Counted from the first letter of the stretch, positions 1-8,666 are shown. The stretch is 36,164 bases of DNA from an uncultured Paracoccaceae bacterium (GCA_905182105.1 CAJJAR010000035.1:1-36164); one strand, 5' to 3'. The notes: generated by a model not told the origin, from the sequence alone. Numbers and translations are program-made.

Positions 1-1218
1 TAAATGCTGCTTTGGCCCTGCAAATGTACCGAACCATGCGTCATTTGTGAGCTGAATAAGAAAGTCCGGTCTGTCTTTCGCAGCCCCAACATCATGCGCA
101 AAAACGGCTTCGTAACAAATCAAAGGAAGCCCCTTTCCCAGCGCGCCAAAATCAAGGGTTTGTGCTCCTTCCCCCTCACCGAAACCATCTCCAAACATAT
201 CCGCAAAGACGTGCAACCCCAGCGCAGACAAAACTGGTCGCAAAGGCATGTATTCTCCAAATGGGACCAGGTGGTGTTTGTCATAGGTGGCTGTGATTTG
301 ACCGAGAGGATCGAGAACCACCATGCTGTTATATAATGTAGGCCCATCAGCACGCAAAATGCCTAAAGCAACTTGCGCACCACGGCCAGCTTCACCAGCA
401 GCCTGCAAAATTCCAGGTGCATTGTGTGCAAGATACGGCAACGCTGTTTCAGGCCACAGGACCAAGTCAGGTACATCGCCCGCCTGCGTGGATTGCAAGA
501 GACGGTCGATAAAAATGCCAAATTTCGCTGGATTCCACTTATCGCGCTGTGGTGCGTTCGGTTGAACTAGGCGCACAATGTGCTCTGTTAATACTGCGGG
601 ACCTGTCAAAGGAGGGCAAAGTGTGAGTACCAACGCAACAAGACAGGAACCTATGAACGCAACATTGGAGACCTTCTTTGATTGAAAGATTGCAAATGCC
701 CCAGCACACATTGCGAACATGACTCCGTGCGGACCAACTAGTGCCAGTGACTGCCCTGCAAGTGCGTCCACCAAAGCCTGTGGCGGTGAACCCCACGGAA
801 AACCTGTAAAGACATAGGCCCGTAAAAGTTCGACCAAAGGCCATGTCACAACTAATGCCCAAACGGGTCCCAAATAGCGAGCCAGCATGAACGCCAGCCC
901 CCAGAATAGTGCCATGCCACCCGCCATCAAAACCAAAGCGAATGGTGCCATCCATGCGGTTTGTTGCGCATCCACTTGAAACGGGGCTGTTATCCACTGC
1001 AGCGTGATCAGGAAATAGCCAAAGCCAATCATCCAGCCAATATGTGCGGCATGGCGCATGCTGGAAGAGGTTAACAAGCCCATGAAACCCAGCGCCATCA
1101 TAACAATTATTAGCGGTACTATGGCAAATGGTTGCTGCGCCAAGGCACCGATCCCACCGACAAAAATCGCACAAAGGCTTTGCGCCCAAAGCTTCAACGC
1201 TTTGAAGTGATCAATCAT
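1..1218 (-). CDS. lnt: Apolipoprotein N-acyltransferase, 3' end cut by window
   Basis: Inner-membrane enzyme that transfers the third acyl chain onto lipoprotein N-terminal cysteine. Translating the minus strand from ATG at 1218 gives 406 uninterrupted codons to the window edge. The N-terminal half (about residues 1-200) is a series of hydrophobic membrane segments; the C-terminal half is the nitrilase-like periplasmic domain. The catalytic triad is visible: Glu in LVLWPETALPYL, Lys in ATYDKHHLVPFGEYMP and Cys in LICYEAVF. The family motif NDAWFGTFAGPKQHL lies at the very edge, so roughly the last 100 residues are missing. The start overlaps the corC stop by four bases (ATGA), which implies translational coupling. 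Identification is firm. Confidence 0.96.
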   Translation of the reverse strand, partial: MIDHFKALKLWAQSLCAIFVGGIGALAQQPFAIVPLIIVMMALGFMGLLTSSSMRHAAHIGWMIGFGYFLITLQWITAPFQVDAQQTAWMAPFALVLMAGGMALFWGLAFMLARYLGPVWALVVTWPLVELLRAYVFTGFPWGSPPQALVDALAGQSLALVGPHGVMFAMCAGAFAIFQSKKVSNVAFIGSCLVALVLTLCPPLTGPAVLTEHIVRLVQPNAPQRDKWNPAKFGIFIDRLLQSTQAGDVPDLVLWPETALPYLAHNAPGILQAAGEAGRGAQVALGILRADGPTLYNSMVVLDPLGQITATYDKHHLVPFGEYMPLRPVLSALGLHVFADMFGDGFGEGEGAQTLDFGALGKGLPLICYEAVFAHDVGAAKDRPDFLIQLTNDAWFGTFAGPKQHL

Positions 1219-2153
1219 CCCGCGTGATCAGGCAGGCAAACACGAAGGCGTTTAATCCGACGTGGATCTGCATCGACAACCTCAAATTCAATGCCATCAG
1301 GATGAATCACGACTTCGCCGCGCGCAGGAACGCGTCCTGCTAACATAAACACAAGCCCACCAAGCGTTTCAATGTCTTCACCGTCAACGTCTTCGTGTTC
1401 AGTCAACGACAGGTTCACTTCGGACTCAAAATCCTCAAGCGGTGTTTTAGCAAGAGCCAGATAAACGCCCACCTTTTCGAGGCTCCAATGTTGATCTTCA
1501 TCAACATCGTGTTCATCTTCGATCTCACCAATAACTTGCTCGATCAAATCCTCAATCGTGGCAAGACCATCTACCCCACCATATTCATCAATGACCAAGG
1601 CCATGTGACGTCGTTCAGCCTGCATTTTCGTCAGCAAAACGCCAATCGTCATCGAAGGCGGCACAAACAGTAGGGGCCGAAGCATCTTTGCAAGATCAAA
1701 TGCACCGCCACCACCATTGAAGCCGTGGGTCAAAGCAAGGTCTTTAAGGTGGGCGAATCCCACGGGGGTATCCAGCGTTCCATCATAAACGGGCAGTCGT
1801 GTGAGGCCGCTCTCTTTGAACTTAGCAACAAGTTCTTCCAGAGACACGGTCATAGAAACAGCAATAATATCGGCTTTGGGCAAAGCGACATCTTCGACCC
1901 GCATGCGGCGCAGGTTCAACATGCCATGACCGTATTTGAAGCGTGCTGGCTGAGGTGTCATTTCGATTTCCTCACCAACGTCCTTCGGGCCGAACGAAGC
2001 AATAAAACGGGTCAAATACCCACCCTTACGCTTCGGCGTTTCTACAGTTTCAGATGGTTCCAAAACCGGAACAGCACTCGATGAAGTGGTCGTTACATTG
2101 TCTGACTGCGCGCGTTGCGCTGCGCCAGACGATCCGTCGTCAGTGTCGCCCAT
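1215..2153 (-). CDS. corC: CBS-domain CorC/HlyC-family protein (transporter-associated)
   Basis: A 312-residue cytoplasmic protein of the CorC/TlyC type, linked in the family to magnesium/cobalt efflux and to membrane-associated CNNM-like transporters; this one has no membrane domain. A low-complexity Ser/Thr-rich N-terminus (1-45) is followed by two CBS domains (about 82-135 and 145-205, the second containing ALVIDEYGGVDGLATIEDL) and a C-terminal CorC_HlyC domain (about 225-305). The frame stays open upstream to a possible start at 2234 that would overlap ybeY. I prefer ATG 2153 because MGDTDDGSS resembles the N-terminus of relatives as I remember them, but the start is uncertain. It sits between ybeY and lnt in one operon. 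Confidence 0.9.
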   Translation of the reverse strand: MGDTDDGSSGAAQRAQSDNVTTTSSSAVPVLEPSETVETPKRKGGYLTRFIASFGPKDVGEEIEMTPQPARFKYGHGMLNLRRMRVEDVALPKADIIAVSMTVSLEELVAKFKESGLTRLPVYDGTLDTPVGFAHLKDLALTHGFNGGGGAFDLAKMLRPLLFVPPSMTIGVLLTKMQAERRHMALVIDEYGGVDGLATIEDLIEQVIGEIEDEHDVDEDQHWSLEKVGVYLALAKTPLEDFESEVNLSLTEHEDVDGEDIETLGGLVFMLAGRVPARGEVVIHPDGIEFEVVDADPRRIKRLRVCLPDHAG

Positions 2154-2211
2154 TGGGTTCCGTTCTATAGGGGCAGCGATTTCTGCCGTTAACCAAGACA
2201 GAGTGATCTGC

Positions 2212-2718
2212 CTATCTTGTACAATATGGGTCATCTATGCCCATTTTTTCAAGTATTTCTACCTCTAACGCTGCCATTAACGTGGCATCTTGGTCACGCA
2301 CGTGATCATAACCCAACAAATGAAGCGTCCCATGGATCATTAAATGCATCACATGGTCTTGCATTGCCTTGCCCGCAGCAATCGCTTCGGATGCACAGGT
2401 GCCATAGCTAATTGCTATGTCGCCCAACTCAAGGCCGCCCATTGGATCATGTACCGGTTGGCTTGGCAAATCACCTGCGTCCTGTGCGCTAAGCTCTGCC
2501 GCTGGCCAACTCAAAACGTTCGTAGCTGTGGGATTTTCGCGAAAATCCGCATTTAGTTCAGCTATGCGTGCGTCGCCACAGGCCAGAACCGCCACTTCCC
2601 CGTCCTCACCGTCAATTTCAAGGCGCTCCAAAACGCCAGTAACTGCAGCATCAGCAATTGTCTGTAGATCAACGGCAAGCCAACGATCATCCTCAAAAAC
2701 GATATCTACTTCTACCAT
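2212..2718 (-). CDS. ybeY: Endoribonuclease YbeY (rRNA maturation factor)
   Basis: Zinc-dependent single-strand endoribonuclease acting in 16S rRNA 3'-end processing and ribosome quality control. The 168-residue length is typical. The metal-binding signature is present as HGTLHLLGYDH with His129, His133 and His139, and the conserved Arg lies at residue 60 in ADFRENPTATNVLSWP. The start codon shares one base with the phoH stop (TGATG), so translation is probably coupled to phoH. The neighbours phoH, corC and lnt are the standard partners of this gene across proteobacteria. Confident identification. Confidence 0.97.
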   Translation of the reverse strand: MVEVDIVFEDDRWLAVDLQTIADAAVTGVLERLEIDGEDGEVAVLACGDARIAELNADFRENPTATNVLSWPAAELSAQDAGDLPSQPVHDPMGGLELGDIAISYGTCASEAIAAGKAMQDHVMHLMIHGTLHLLGYDHVRDQDATLMAALEVEILEKMGIDDPYCTR

Positions 2719-3758
2719 CAGTTTGACTGCTTGTGAGGTTCGTCCGCCTCATAAGCCTCGATAATAGCAGCAACCAAAGGATGACGCACAACGTCTTTAG
2801 ATGTGAAGTAATTGAAGCTGACCTTCGGAATTTTGCTAAGCAACCGTTCCGCGTCTGCTAATCCTGATGGTACACCACGCGGCAGATCTATTTGTGTGCG
2901 GTCACCCGTAATTACCATTCGTGATCCCTTGCCGAGACGGGTCAAAAACATCTTCATTTGCATCGTTGTGGCATTCTGCGCTTCATCCAAAACAACATAG
3001 GCACTAGACAGTGTGCGGCCACGCATGAAGGCTAAGGGTGCAATTTCAATGATTTTTTCTTCACGTAGTTTTGCCAGTTGTTTACCCGGTAGAAAGTCAT
3101 TCAGCGCATCATAAAGCGGCTGCATGTAGGGATCTACTTTCTCTTCCAACGCTCCAGGTAAAAAGCCCAAACGCTCTCCTGCCTCAACGGCCGGACGCGA
3201 CAAGATGATCTTGTCGACCTTACCGGAGAGGAACATTGAAACACCAACAGCCACAGCAAGATAGGTTTTACCTGTACCAGCAGGGCCAATTCCGAAAGCC
3301 AGTTCGTTTTCAAACAACGATTGCACATAGGTTTTTTGTGCATCGGTGCGTGGTTCAACCAATTTTTTACGGGTCTTGATTTCAAAGCGCGCACCGACGG
3401 ACATTTCCAATTGATCACCTTTGACCAGATTACGCTTGCCCACGTCTTCATCTGGGCCACCCATCCGCAGTTCACGATCGACATCCGCGGCCTCAACATC
3501 ACGGCCATTGACACGGCGTAGATATAACGCGTTCAAAATTTCAATCGCGCGGTCACGTGCAAGATCGTCGCCGATCACAACAATCGAATTTCCACGCCGC
3601 ACAATCTGCACTTCGAGCGAAGTTTCAATTGTTGTTAGATTACTGTCAAATTCTCCACAAACATCCATCAACAAACGGTTGTCTGGGAATTCAACCCGTG
3701 CTTCGGGGTTCGAAGGTTTAGAACCTGCTGGGTCTAAAGGTACGTCGCTTGGGGACAA
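2718..3758 (-). CDS. phoH: PhoH family ATPase, TTG start
   Basis: Cytoplasmic PhoH-like NTPase of 346 residues, associated in the family with RNA metabolism together with YbeY. The Walker A motif GPAGTGKT is at residues 158-165 and the Walker B motif VVLDEA at about 255-260; an N-terminal KH-like RNA-binding region covers roughly 25-110. The chosen start is TTG at 3758, decided by a strong AGGAG Shine-Dalgarno seven bases upstream; no ATG or GTG has comparable placement. It is the first gene of phoH-ybeY-corC-lnt. In many relatives miaB lies directly upstream; here a lipoprotein gene, its terminator and a decayed gene separate them, so this operon probably has its own promoter between 3759 and 3856. 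Confidence 0.95.
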   Translation of the reverse strand: MSPSDVPLDPAGSKPSNPEARVEFPDNRLLMDVCGEFDSNLTTIETSLEVQIVRRGNSIVVIGDDLARDRAIEILNALYLRRVNGRDVEAADVDRELRMGGPDEDVGKRNLVKGDQLEMSVGARFEIKTRKKLVEPRTDAQKTYVQSLFENELAFGIGPAGTGKTYLAVAVGVSMFLSGKVDKIILSRPAVEAGERLGFLPGALEEKVDPYMQPLYDALNDFLPGKQLAKLREEKIIEIAPLAFMRGRTLSSAYVVLDEAQNATTMQMKMFLTRLGKGSRMVITGDRTQIDLPRGVPSGLADAERLLSKIPKVSFNYFTSKDVVRHPLVAAIIEAYEADEPHKQSN

Positions 3759-3827
3759 AAATGTGCTCCTGATTCACGGGTTATCTGTCTTTTCCCAAGG
3801 GTGGCTTGTTCACAGAGTAGGTACAAT

Positions 3828-3850
3828 AGGGCAAAAGCTGATTTTGCCCT
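3828..3850. repeat. Perfect 9-bp inverted repeat in the phoH leader
   Basis: The arms AGGGCAAAA (3828-3836) and TTTTGCCCT (3842-3850) are exact complements around a five-base loop. It lies about 70 bases upstream of the phoH start and just downstream of the preceding terminator. No T-run follows on either strand, so it does not look like an intrinsic terminator; a protein-binding site or a leader RNA hairpin is possible. Confidence 0.5.
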
Positions 3851-3856
3851 TTCCCC

Positions 3857-3887
3857 ACAAAAAAGCCGCGGCGAATATCGCCACGGC
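3857..3887 (-). terminator. Rho-independent terminator after the lipoprotein gene
   Basis: On the minus strand a 10-bp stem, GCCGTGGCGA with TCGCCGCGGC around a TAT loop (one G-T pair), is followed directly by six T residues. It lies 26 bases past the stop of the lipoprotein gene and separates that unit from phoH. Confidence 0.88.
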
Positions 3888-3912
3888 GCAAAATTATGCA
3901 ATTAATTCAGCT

Positions 3913-4224
3913 TTAGATTGGATCACCGAATGTGGACCCTGACTTGAACAGGCCAGTCGCAGTGTTTGGTTCCGCAATTCCTGAGCAAACAGGCTTACCA
4001 TATTTGTCGAGACGTTGGGAAAAATAGCCCTTAACACTATCATCAATGATCCAGTGGTCACATCCATTTGGATCAACCCAAACACCAGCAACCAATTGGC
4101 TAAGGTGTTTTTTGTCAAAGCCACGGTCAATTGTTTTGTCTGATTTGTTGCCACTGCCAGCAACCTCACACGCACCCAATGAGGCAACCAACGAACAGGC
4201 CGTGATAATTTTTACAAAGGTCAT
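3913..4224 (-). CDS. Small lipoprotein with Cys-containing DPxGCxHW domain
   Basis: A 103-residue predicted outer- or inner-membrane lipoprotein. The signal peptide (1-18) ends in lipobox LGAC with Cys19 as the lipidated residue. The mature part contains a compact motif from about residue 48 to 80: WVDPNGCDHWIIDD, then GYFSQ and GKPVC, with Cys55 and Cys80 a possible disulfide pair. The same motif occurs in the decayed OmpA-like gene immediately upstream. ATG 4224 is chosen because AAGGGA lies eight bases before it and the signal peptide begins there; the upstream open frame is the tail of the pseudogene. The function is unknown; I recall the motif from Rhodobacterales OmpA-family proteins but cannot name a domain. 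Confidence 0.82.
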   Translation of the reverse strand: MTFVKIITACSLVASLGACEVAGSGNKSDKTIDRGFDKKHLSQLVAGVWVDPNGCDHWIIDDSVKGYFSQRLDKYGKPVCSGIAEPNTATGLFKSGSTFGDPI

Positions 4225-4234
4225 TTTGGTTCCC

Positions 4235-4785
4235 TTAACGAATGCAGATAATTTCAACCTGGCGGTTATTTTGCATGCCGTGCGCTGTTTTATTTGAAGC
4301 AGAAGGCATACCTCGCCATAACCGCGGACGTCAGCAATACGTGCACCAGCGCTTTGTGCAATTCGAGCAACAGAAGAAGCACGGTTGTAAGAGAGCTTCA
4401 TGTTGTACTCATCAGAAGCGCGCGCATCCGTGTGACCTGTAATGATATAGCTGGTTGCACCAGTCTGTTAAAAGAACTGGGCCAAACGCTCGCGTCCAGC
4501 AGCAGAAATTCTTGCACTATAGGTCGCAAAGAACTGATCAAATTCCATCACGCCAAAAACATCACTGCGACAACAGACAGGAATACCTTGGCGGTTGGTG
4601 TGCAGAGACATGTATCCCTCGACGCCATCATCCATTACCCAGTGTTCGCATCCATCTGGATCGATCAAGATTGCGGCAGCATATTTATTTTTCTGCGCTT
4701 TTATCAAACCGAAAAGACCTTGCGCAGACGCGCTTGTCCTTCCAGTGGTAAAGCGACTGCCGCTGCAGCTTTCCCAGCCAGAACG
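4235..4785 (-). pseudogene. Decayed OmpA-family lipoprotein gene
   Basis: Conceptual translation shows DPDGCEHWVMDDGVEGY, GIPVC, then QFFATYSARISAAGRERL and, after a stop, TSYIITGHTDARASDEYN and SYNRASSVARIA, the core of an OmpA peptidoglycan-binding domain. Two lesions are clear: a TAA at 4468-4470 inside QFF-stop-QTGATS, and a one-base deletion near 4311-4314 after GYGE, beyond which the other frame gives MPSASNKTAHGM and NNRQVEIICIR before the true TAA at 4235. The N-terminal part and signal peptide above about 4785 cannot be rebuilt in one frame, although coding-like fragments (SASKACAAEQKKGQG) persist up to about 4875. The ancestral protein would be a periplasmic cell-wall anchor. The intact small lipoprotein gene follows 11 bases after its old stop. 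Confidence 0.85.
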
Positions 4786-4939
4786 TTACGTACGGCATTA
4801 GAAAAATTATACCCCTCAGCCCTGTCCCTTTTTTTGTTCCGCCGCACAAGCCTTGGACGCCGAAATAAACGCTGGCTTATGCTCTTATGAAGCGAGGATA
4901 AGTAATAAATCGGGCTATTCGAAGGTGAATTCACAACAT

Positions 4940-4969
4940 ATAGTAGAGCAAAACACCCCTAGTCGTAAA
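4940..4969 (-). promoter_or_regulatory. Possible sigma-70 promoter upstream of the decayed ompA-like gene
   Basis: On the minus strand TTTACG (4969-4964) and TACTAT (4945-4940) are separated by 18 bases, each matching four of six consensus positions. It would drive the remnant and the intact lipoprotein gene downstream. Weak sequence-only evidence. Confidence 0.3.
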
Positions 4970-5022
4970 AAAATCACATTTTCATAGGTGCTCATGCCGA
5001 TCTCTGCCCAAACACGTTACCG

Positions 5023-6351
5023 TCAGGTAAGTTCGCCTTTGAGTGAGTTCGTTCCTGCATCAACGATTCTCACCTTTGCAATATCCCCGACTTGGGCATT
5101 TGCATTCGCGACATGGACCGCATGTAAATACTCGGATTTACCAACCATTTGCCCTTCATCGCGGCCCACTTTCTCGAAAAGGACGCTGACTTCTCGTCCG
5201 ATCATGCCGTCCTGAATCTCGCGCTGATGCTGCGTTATCAAGGCTTGCAGGCGTTGCAGGCGTTCATCTGCCTCGGCTGCATCCACTAATGCGCGTTCCG
5301 CTGCAGGCGTACCTGGGCGTGTGGAGTATTTAAAGGAATACGCGTAGCCATATTTCACTGCCTCGACCAAATCCAAGGTTTCTTGGAAATGAGCTTCAGT
5401 TTCTTCAGGGAAGCCGACAATAAAGTCACCTGACAATACAATATCTGGACGCGCTGCGCGAATGCGTTCGATCACGCGCAAATAGCTTTCTACTGTGTGG
5501 CTGCGGTTCATACGTTTTAGAATATGGTCACTTCCTGATTGGACAGGAAGATGCAGATACGGCATCAGTTTTGCACAATTACCATGCGCTTCAATCAACT
5601 CATCTGTCATATCGTTTGGGTGGCTTGTGGTGAAGCGAATACGCTCCAACCCGTCAACCTTATCCAGTTCCCAGATAAGCTGTGCCAGTGTGTAGTCGGT
5701 CCCTTTTGGGCCTTCACCGTGATATGCGTTAACATTCTGACCCAGCAAGGTAATTTCGCGCACACCACGTTCCACAAGATTGCGTGCTTCATCAAGAATA
5801 CGTGTTACCGGACGACTTACTTCAGCTCCGCGCGTGTATGGCACTACACAGAAAGCGCAAAATTTATCACAACCTTCTTGAACGGTCAGGAACGCAGTCG
5901 GGCCACGCGGGGCTTTAGGGCGTGCTTTAAGCTTCTCAAACTTGTCTTCTTCAGGAAAATCCGTGTCCAGTGCGCGTTTACCCTGCTGGATCAAAGCTTC
6001 CATTTCTGGGAGACGGTGATAGGACTGCGGTCCAACAACCAAATCGACCAACGGTTGACGACGCATAATTTCGCCGCCCTCAGCCTGTGCCACGCATCCC
6101 GCAACTCCAATTTTAAGATTAGGGTTGGCTTCTTTGAATTTCTTCAACCGGCCCAAATCAGAATAGACTTTTTCCACTGCTTTTTCGCGGATGTGGCAAG
6201 TGTTCAGCAGAATCATATCTGCGTCTTCTTGGCTTTTCGTCTCAACATACCCCTCGCCACCCAGCGCTTCAGCCATGCGTTCGCTGTCATAGACGTTCAT
6301 CTGGCAGCCGAAGGTTTTGATGAAGAGCTTCTTTGGGCTAGTCATAGTCAT
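5023..6351 (-). CDS. miaB: tRNA-2-methylthio-N6-dimethylallyladenosine synthase
   Basis: Radical-SAM methylthiotransferase that adds the 2-methylthio group to i6A37 of tRNAs reading UNN codons. At 442 residues it has the usual length. The N-terminal UPF0004 domain carries the auxiliary-cluster cysteines Cys16 (FGCQMN), Cys52 (LNTCHIRE) and Cys86 (VAGCVAQ). The radical-SAM motif CDKFCAFC gives Cys161, Cys165 and Cys168. A C-terminal TRAM domain ends the protein. Two ATGs are possible, 6351 and 6345; CCGGA upstream is better spaced for the second, a two-residue difference. Relatives often have miaB next to phoH; that link is interrupted here. Confidence 0.96.
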   Translation of the reverse strand: MTMTSPKKLFIKTFGCQMNVYDSERMAEALGGEGYVETKSQEDADMILLNTCHIREKAVEKVYSDLGRLKKFKEANPNLKIGVAGCVAQAEGGEIMRRQPLVDLVVGPQSYHRLPEMEALIQQGKRALDTDFPEEDKFEKLKARPKAPRGPTAFLTVQEGCDKFCAFCVVPYTRGAEVSRPVTRILDEARNLVERGVREITLLGQNVNAYHGEGPKGTDYTLAQLIWELDKVDGLERIRFTTSHPNDMTDELIEAHGNCAKLMPYLHLPVQSGSDHILKRMNRSHTVESYLRVIERIRAARPDIVLSGDFIVGFPEETEAHFQETLDLVEAVKYGYAYSFKYSTRPGTPAAERALVDAAEADERLQRLQALITQHQREIQDGMIGREVSVLFEKVGRDEGQMVGKSEYLHAVHVANANAQVGDIAKVRIVDAGTNSLKGELT

Positions 6352-6459
6352 AATCCGGTATGATTTTGGCAGTTAAGCGTCGTCTAACAGGGGCAAGTGC
6401 CGCTTGCAATGCGCGCAGATTTGAAGGAATTTAGGCACTACACTTAAAACGAGTATCCA

Positions 6460-7328
6460 ATGCAATACTAAGACCTAGATACATTCTTAGAAGACGTGAC
6501 TACAGCCTTAGACAAAGGGCCTGTTGCGATTATTTTGTTGAGGATGATGTCGAGATTGCGACCACCCTACGCCATCACCGGCAGGCAGGCTTCGCAAGCA
6601 TCTTAGTCTTTATGCCAGACGAATTTGCGTTGCCACGAGATCTACAGGACTTGGTTCACCGCGTAGGGTATAACATGGCACGCGAAGGTGCCATGGAACT
6701 TGCGGTAAACAGCGTGATTGCTGCGGCCCCCGGTCTTTGGATGTACTACTGTTTTAACGCAGAATACCTGTTCCACCCATTTTGCGAAACACGTACAGTT
6801 AGTGAAATGCTATCGTTCCATACCGAGGAACGCCGCCATTCGATGCTAACCTACGTGGTCGATTTATTTTCTGATGATCTAGACGCTAACCCTGATGCGG
6901 TGCCCTTAGATCGCGCTCACCTTGATCGTTCTGGCTATTGCGCACTGGCGCGCCCAGACATCAATAACCACAACCACACTAAAGAACGTCAATTGGATTT
7001 CTTCGGTGGATTACGCTGGCGCTATGAAGAGCAAGTCCCTCTGGCCCGGCGTAAGATTGACCGCATCGCACTATTCAAATCCAAAGAGGGTCTGAAACTT
7101 CGTGAAGATCACACATTTAATGACGAAGAGTACAACACATACGCCTGCCCGTAGCACCACAACCTGACGTCTGCCATCTGTTCATCCAGAACGGCCAAGG
7201 CGTTAAAACAAAACCCAGTCAGCACATTAGACATCTCAACCTTCAAATGGCACAACTCTGTTGCTTTTGAATGGCATTCGCGTCAGCTACTTGATCTGGG
7301 GCTAATAGAACCAGGACAGTGGTTCTAA
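6460..7328 (+). pseudogene. Decayed glycosyltransferase-like conserved protein
   Basis: The region reads as one ancestral protein of about 289 residues broken by three lesions. First, ATG at 6460 is followed by TAA as codon 4 (6469-6471), then DLDTFLEDVTTALDKGPVA continues in frame. Second, a T-run near 6533-6536 has lost one base: the frame shifts from GPVAII to FVEDDVEIATTLRHH. Third, TAG at 7152-7154 replaces the Trp expected in YACPWHHNLT, and the frame continues through HHNLTSAIC and SRQLLDLGLIEPGQWF to a normal TAA at 7326. The middle section (6612-7151) is open and looks well conserved. I recall similar Rhodobacterales proteins annotated as family 2 glycosyltransferases, but the assignment is from memory and the function is unproven. 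Confidence 0.85.
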
Positions 7329-7353
7329 TATAAAGCTAAGTTGGCAGACCGAA

Positions 7354-8151
7354 TTAGCGTTCAAACAATGTTGGAAACCAATCAGACCGGAGCTTTTGAC
7401 CGGGCGTCATATCATGTCCAGGGAAAGGTGGTGATGTTGGCCCTGGGCGTTCCACATAGCGTGCGTCATCCCCAAGCAAGCGCAGCGAAAATGCCCGCCG
7501 CCTTAGTGTGGCCTCGTTCCCACGTGCCCCATGAAGAATATTATAGTTAAATGCCACGGCATCGCCCGGTTCCAATGCCCACTCAACGACTTTCATCCCT
7601 TCGGCATCAGGGTCAGGCACAGTCATATATGTCTCGTCATCTGGGTAAAAATTTGTTTCGCTAAGCCAACGTGTCGGCAAAACTGGTTTTCCCCAAAGAT
7701 GTGACCCCGCAACGCAACGCAAGCTGGCATTTGTTACCGCATCCAGAGGCGACCAAAAGCTAACCGTTTGCTGACCTTTAACAAAATAGTATGGGCCGTC
7801 CGTGTGCCATGGTGTCGGCTTTGAGGTTCCGGGTTCTTTAACCAATACGTGTTCATGGAACAATTGGACCGAATTGGACCGCATCAGATCCGCACCAACT
7901 TCGGCAGCAGCAGAGTTGCGAATAACATTTTCAAACTCGGGAATGCGGGACCAGTTACAATAGTCATCAAAAAAGCGACCTGCCTCCCCTTTATGCAAAT
8001 TTTCCGCAGCATATGGCCCAGGATCAGACATGTTGCGGGCGACGCCCTCGCGCAACGTAACAACTTCATCAGCAAACAATCCTTTGATCATAACAACCCC
8101 GTCCTTCTGGAAGGTGTCGATGTGATCTTGCGTAATAAGTGGATGGGTCAT
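7354..8151 (-). CDS. Phytanoyl-CoA dioxygenase (PhyH) family protein
   Basis: Probable Fe(II)/2-oxoglutarate-dependent oxygenase of 265 residues. The metal-binding facial triad is visible as His and Asp of TPWHTDGPYYF and a distal His in NILHGARGNEA, followed by an Arg-rich segment (LRRRAFSLRLL) that would bind 2-oxoglutarate. The double-stranded beta-helix core spans roughly residues 90-235. The substrate cannot be told from sequence; relatives act on acyl-CoAs, ectoine, small amines or halogenated compounds. ATG 8151 has AGGAGC seven bases upstream. It lies 89 bases downstream of irr on the same strand and could be co-transcribed with it, and it converges on the pseudogene at 7328. Confidence 0.88.
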   Translation of the reverse strand: MTHPLITQDHIDTFQKDGVVMIKGLFADEVVTLREGVARNMSDPGPYAAENLHKGEAGRFFDDYCNWSRIPEFENVIRNSAAAEVGADLMRSNSVQLFHEHVLVKEPGTSKPTPWHTDGPYYFVKGQQTVSFWSPLDAVTNASLRCVAGSHLWGKPVLPTRWLSETNFYPDDETYMTVPDPDAEGMKVVEWALEPGDAVAFNYNILHGARGNEATLRRRAFSLRLLGDDARYVERPGPTSPPFPGHDMTPGQKLRSDWFPTLFER

Positions 8152-8240
8152 GTATGTGCTCCTGAACTCTTAGGCGCACGCTAGTTTGCAATCATGTATT
8201 AAGGCAAGCCCGCCACGTGAAATGCTAACTCAAACTTGGA

Positions 8241-8666
8241 TTATTTTTTGGCTTTGTGGCGCAAACGGATGACAACATCAACGGATGCGATTTCCGCACC
8301 TTCAGGTACATCAGGCAACTGCGCAATTACCAACTGTTCTGATGGCGCATCAGTTAATCTGGCTTCGTCTTCCCAGTAAAAATGCGGGTGATCATGTGTA
8401 TTGGTGTCAAAGTAGCTTTTTGAACCATCAACAGTGACCTCTTGCATAAGCCCTGCATCACAAAACGCACTGAGAGTATTATAGACAGTCGCTAGCGACA
8501 CAGCGTTGCCTTTGACATGGGCTGCATCAAACAAGCTTTCGGCAGTGACATGACGGTGCTGACCATCCCCAACCAGTAAAGCCGCCAAAGTCACGCGTTG
8601 ACGCGTTGGGCGAAGCCCAGCAGTTGCCAACCAGTTCGTTCCTATCTGTTCCTGCGACATTATCAT
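8241..8666 (-). CDS. irr: Fur-family iron response regulator Irr
   Basis: Transcription factor of the Fur superfamily, about 141 residues. The winged helix begins GLRPTRQRVTLAALLV and includes the recognition region AVSLATVYNTLSAF; the dimerisation part contains the His-rich HDHPHFYWEDE segment typical of Irr rather than Fur or Zur, and no C-terminal CxxC zinc pair. In alphaproteobacteria Irr represses iron-using functions under iron shortage and is turned over through haem. The frame is open far upstream to 8819, but homology starts at ATG 8666 or 8660; AAAGG is close to 8666. It is divergent from fabA with a shared 251-base intergenic region. Identification as Irr rests on the His motif and on neighbourhood. 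Confidence 0.87.
   Translation of the reverse strand: MIMSQEQIGTNWLATAGLRPTRQRVTLAALLVGDGQHRHVTAESLFDAAHVKGNAVSLATVYNTLSAFCDAGLMQEVTVDGSKSYFDTNTHDHPHFYWEDEARLTDAPSEQLVIAQLPDVPEGAEIASVDVVIRLRHKAKK

Noticed and set aside
539..1189. Minus-strand open frame of 216 codons
   Set aside because: It overlaps lnt in another frame; the lnt frame contains all catalytic motifs and continues to the window edge, while this frame is Cys/Trp-rich without recognisable domains.
3828..3850. Inverted repeat as an intrinsic terminator
   Set aside because: No T-run follows the stem on either strand; kept only as a repeat.
5539..6363. Plus-strand open frame of 274 codons
   Set aside because: It is antisense to miaB, whose six cluster cysteines and length are normal; the plus frame shows no domain.
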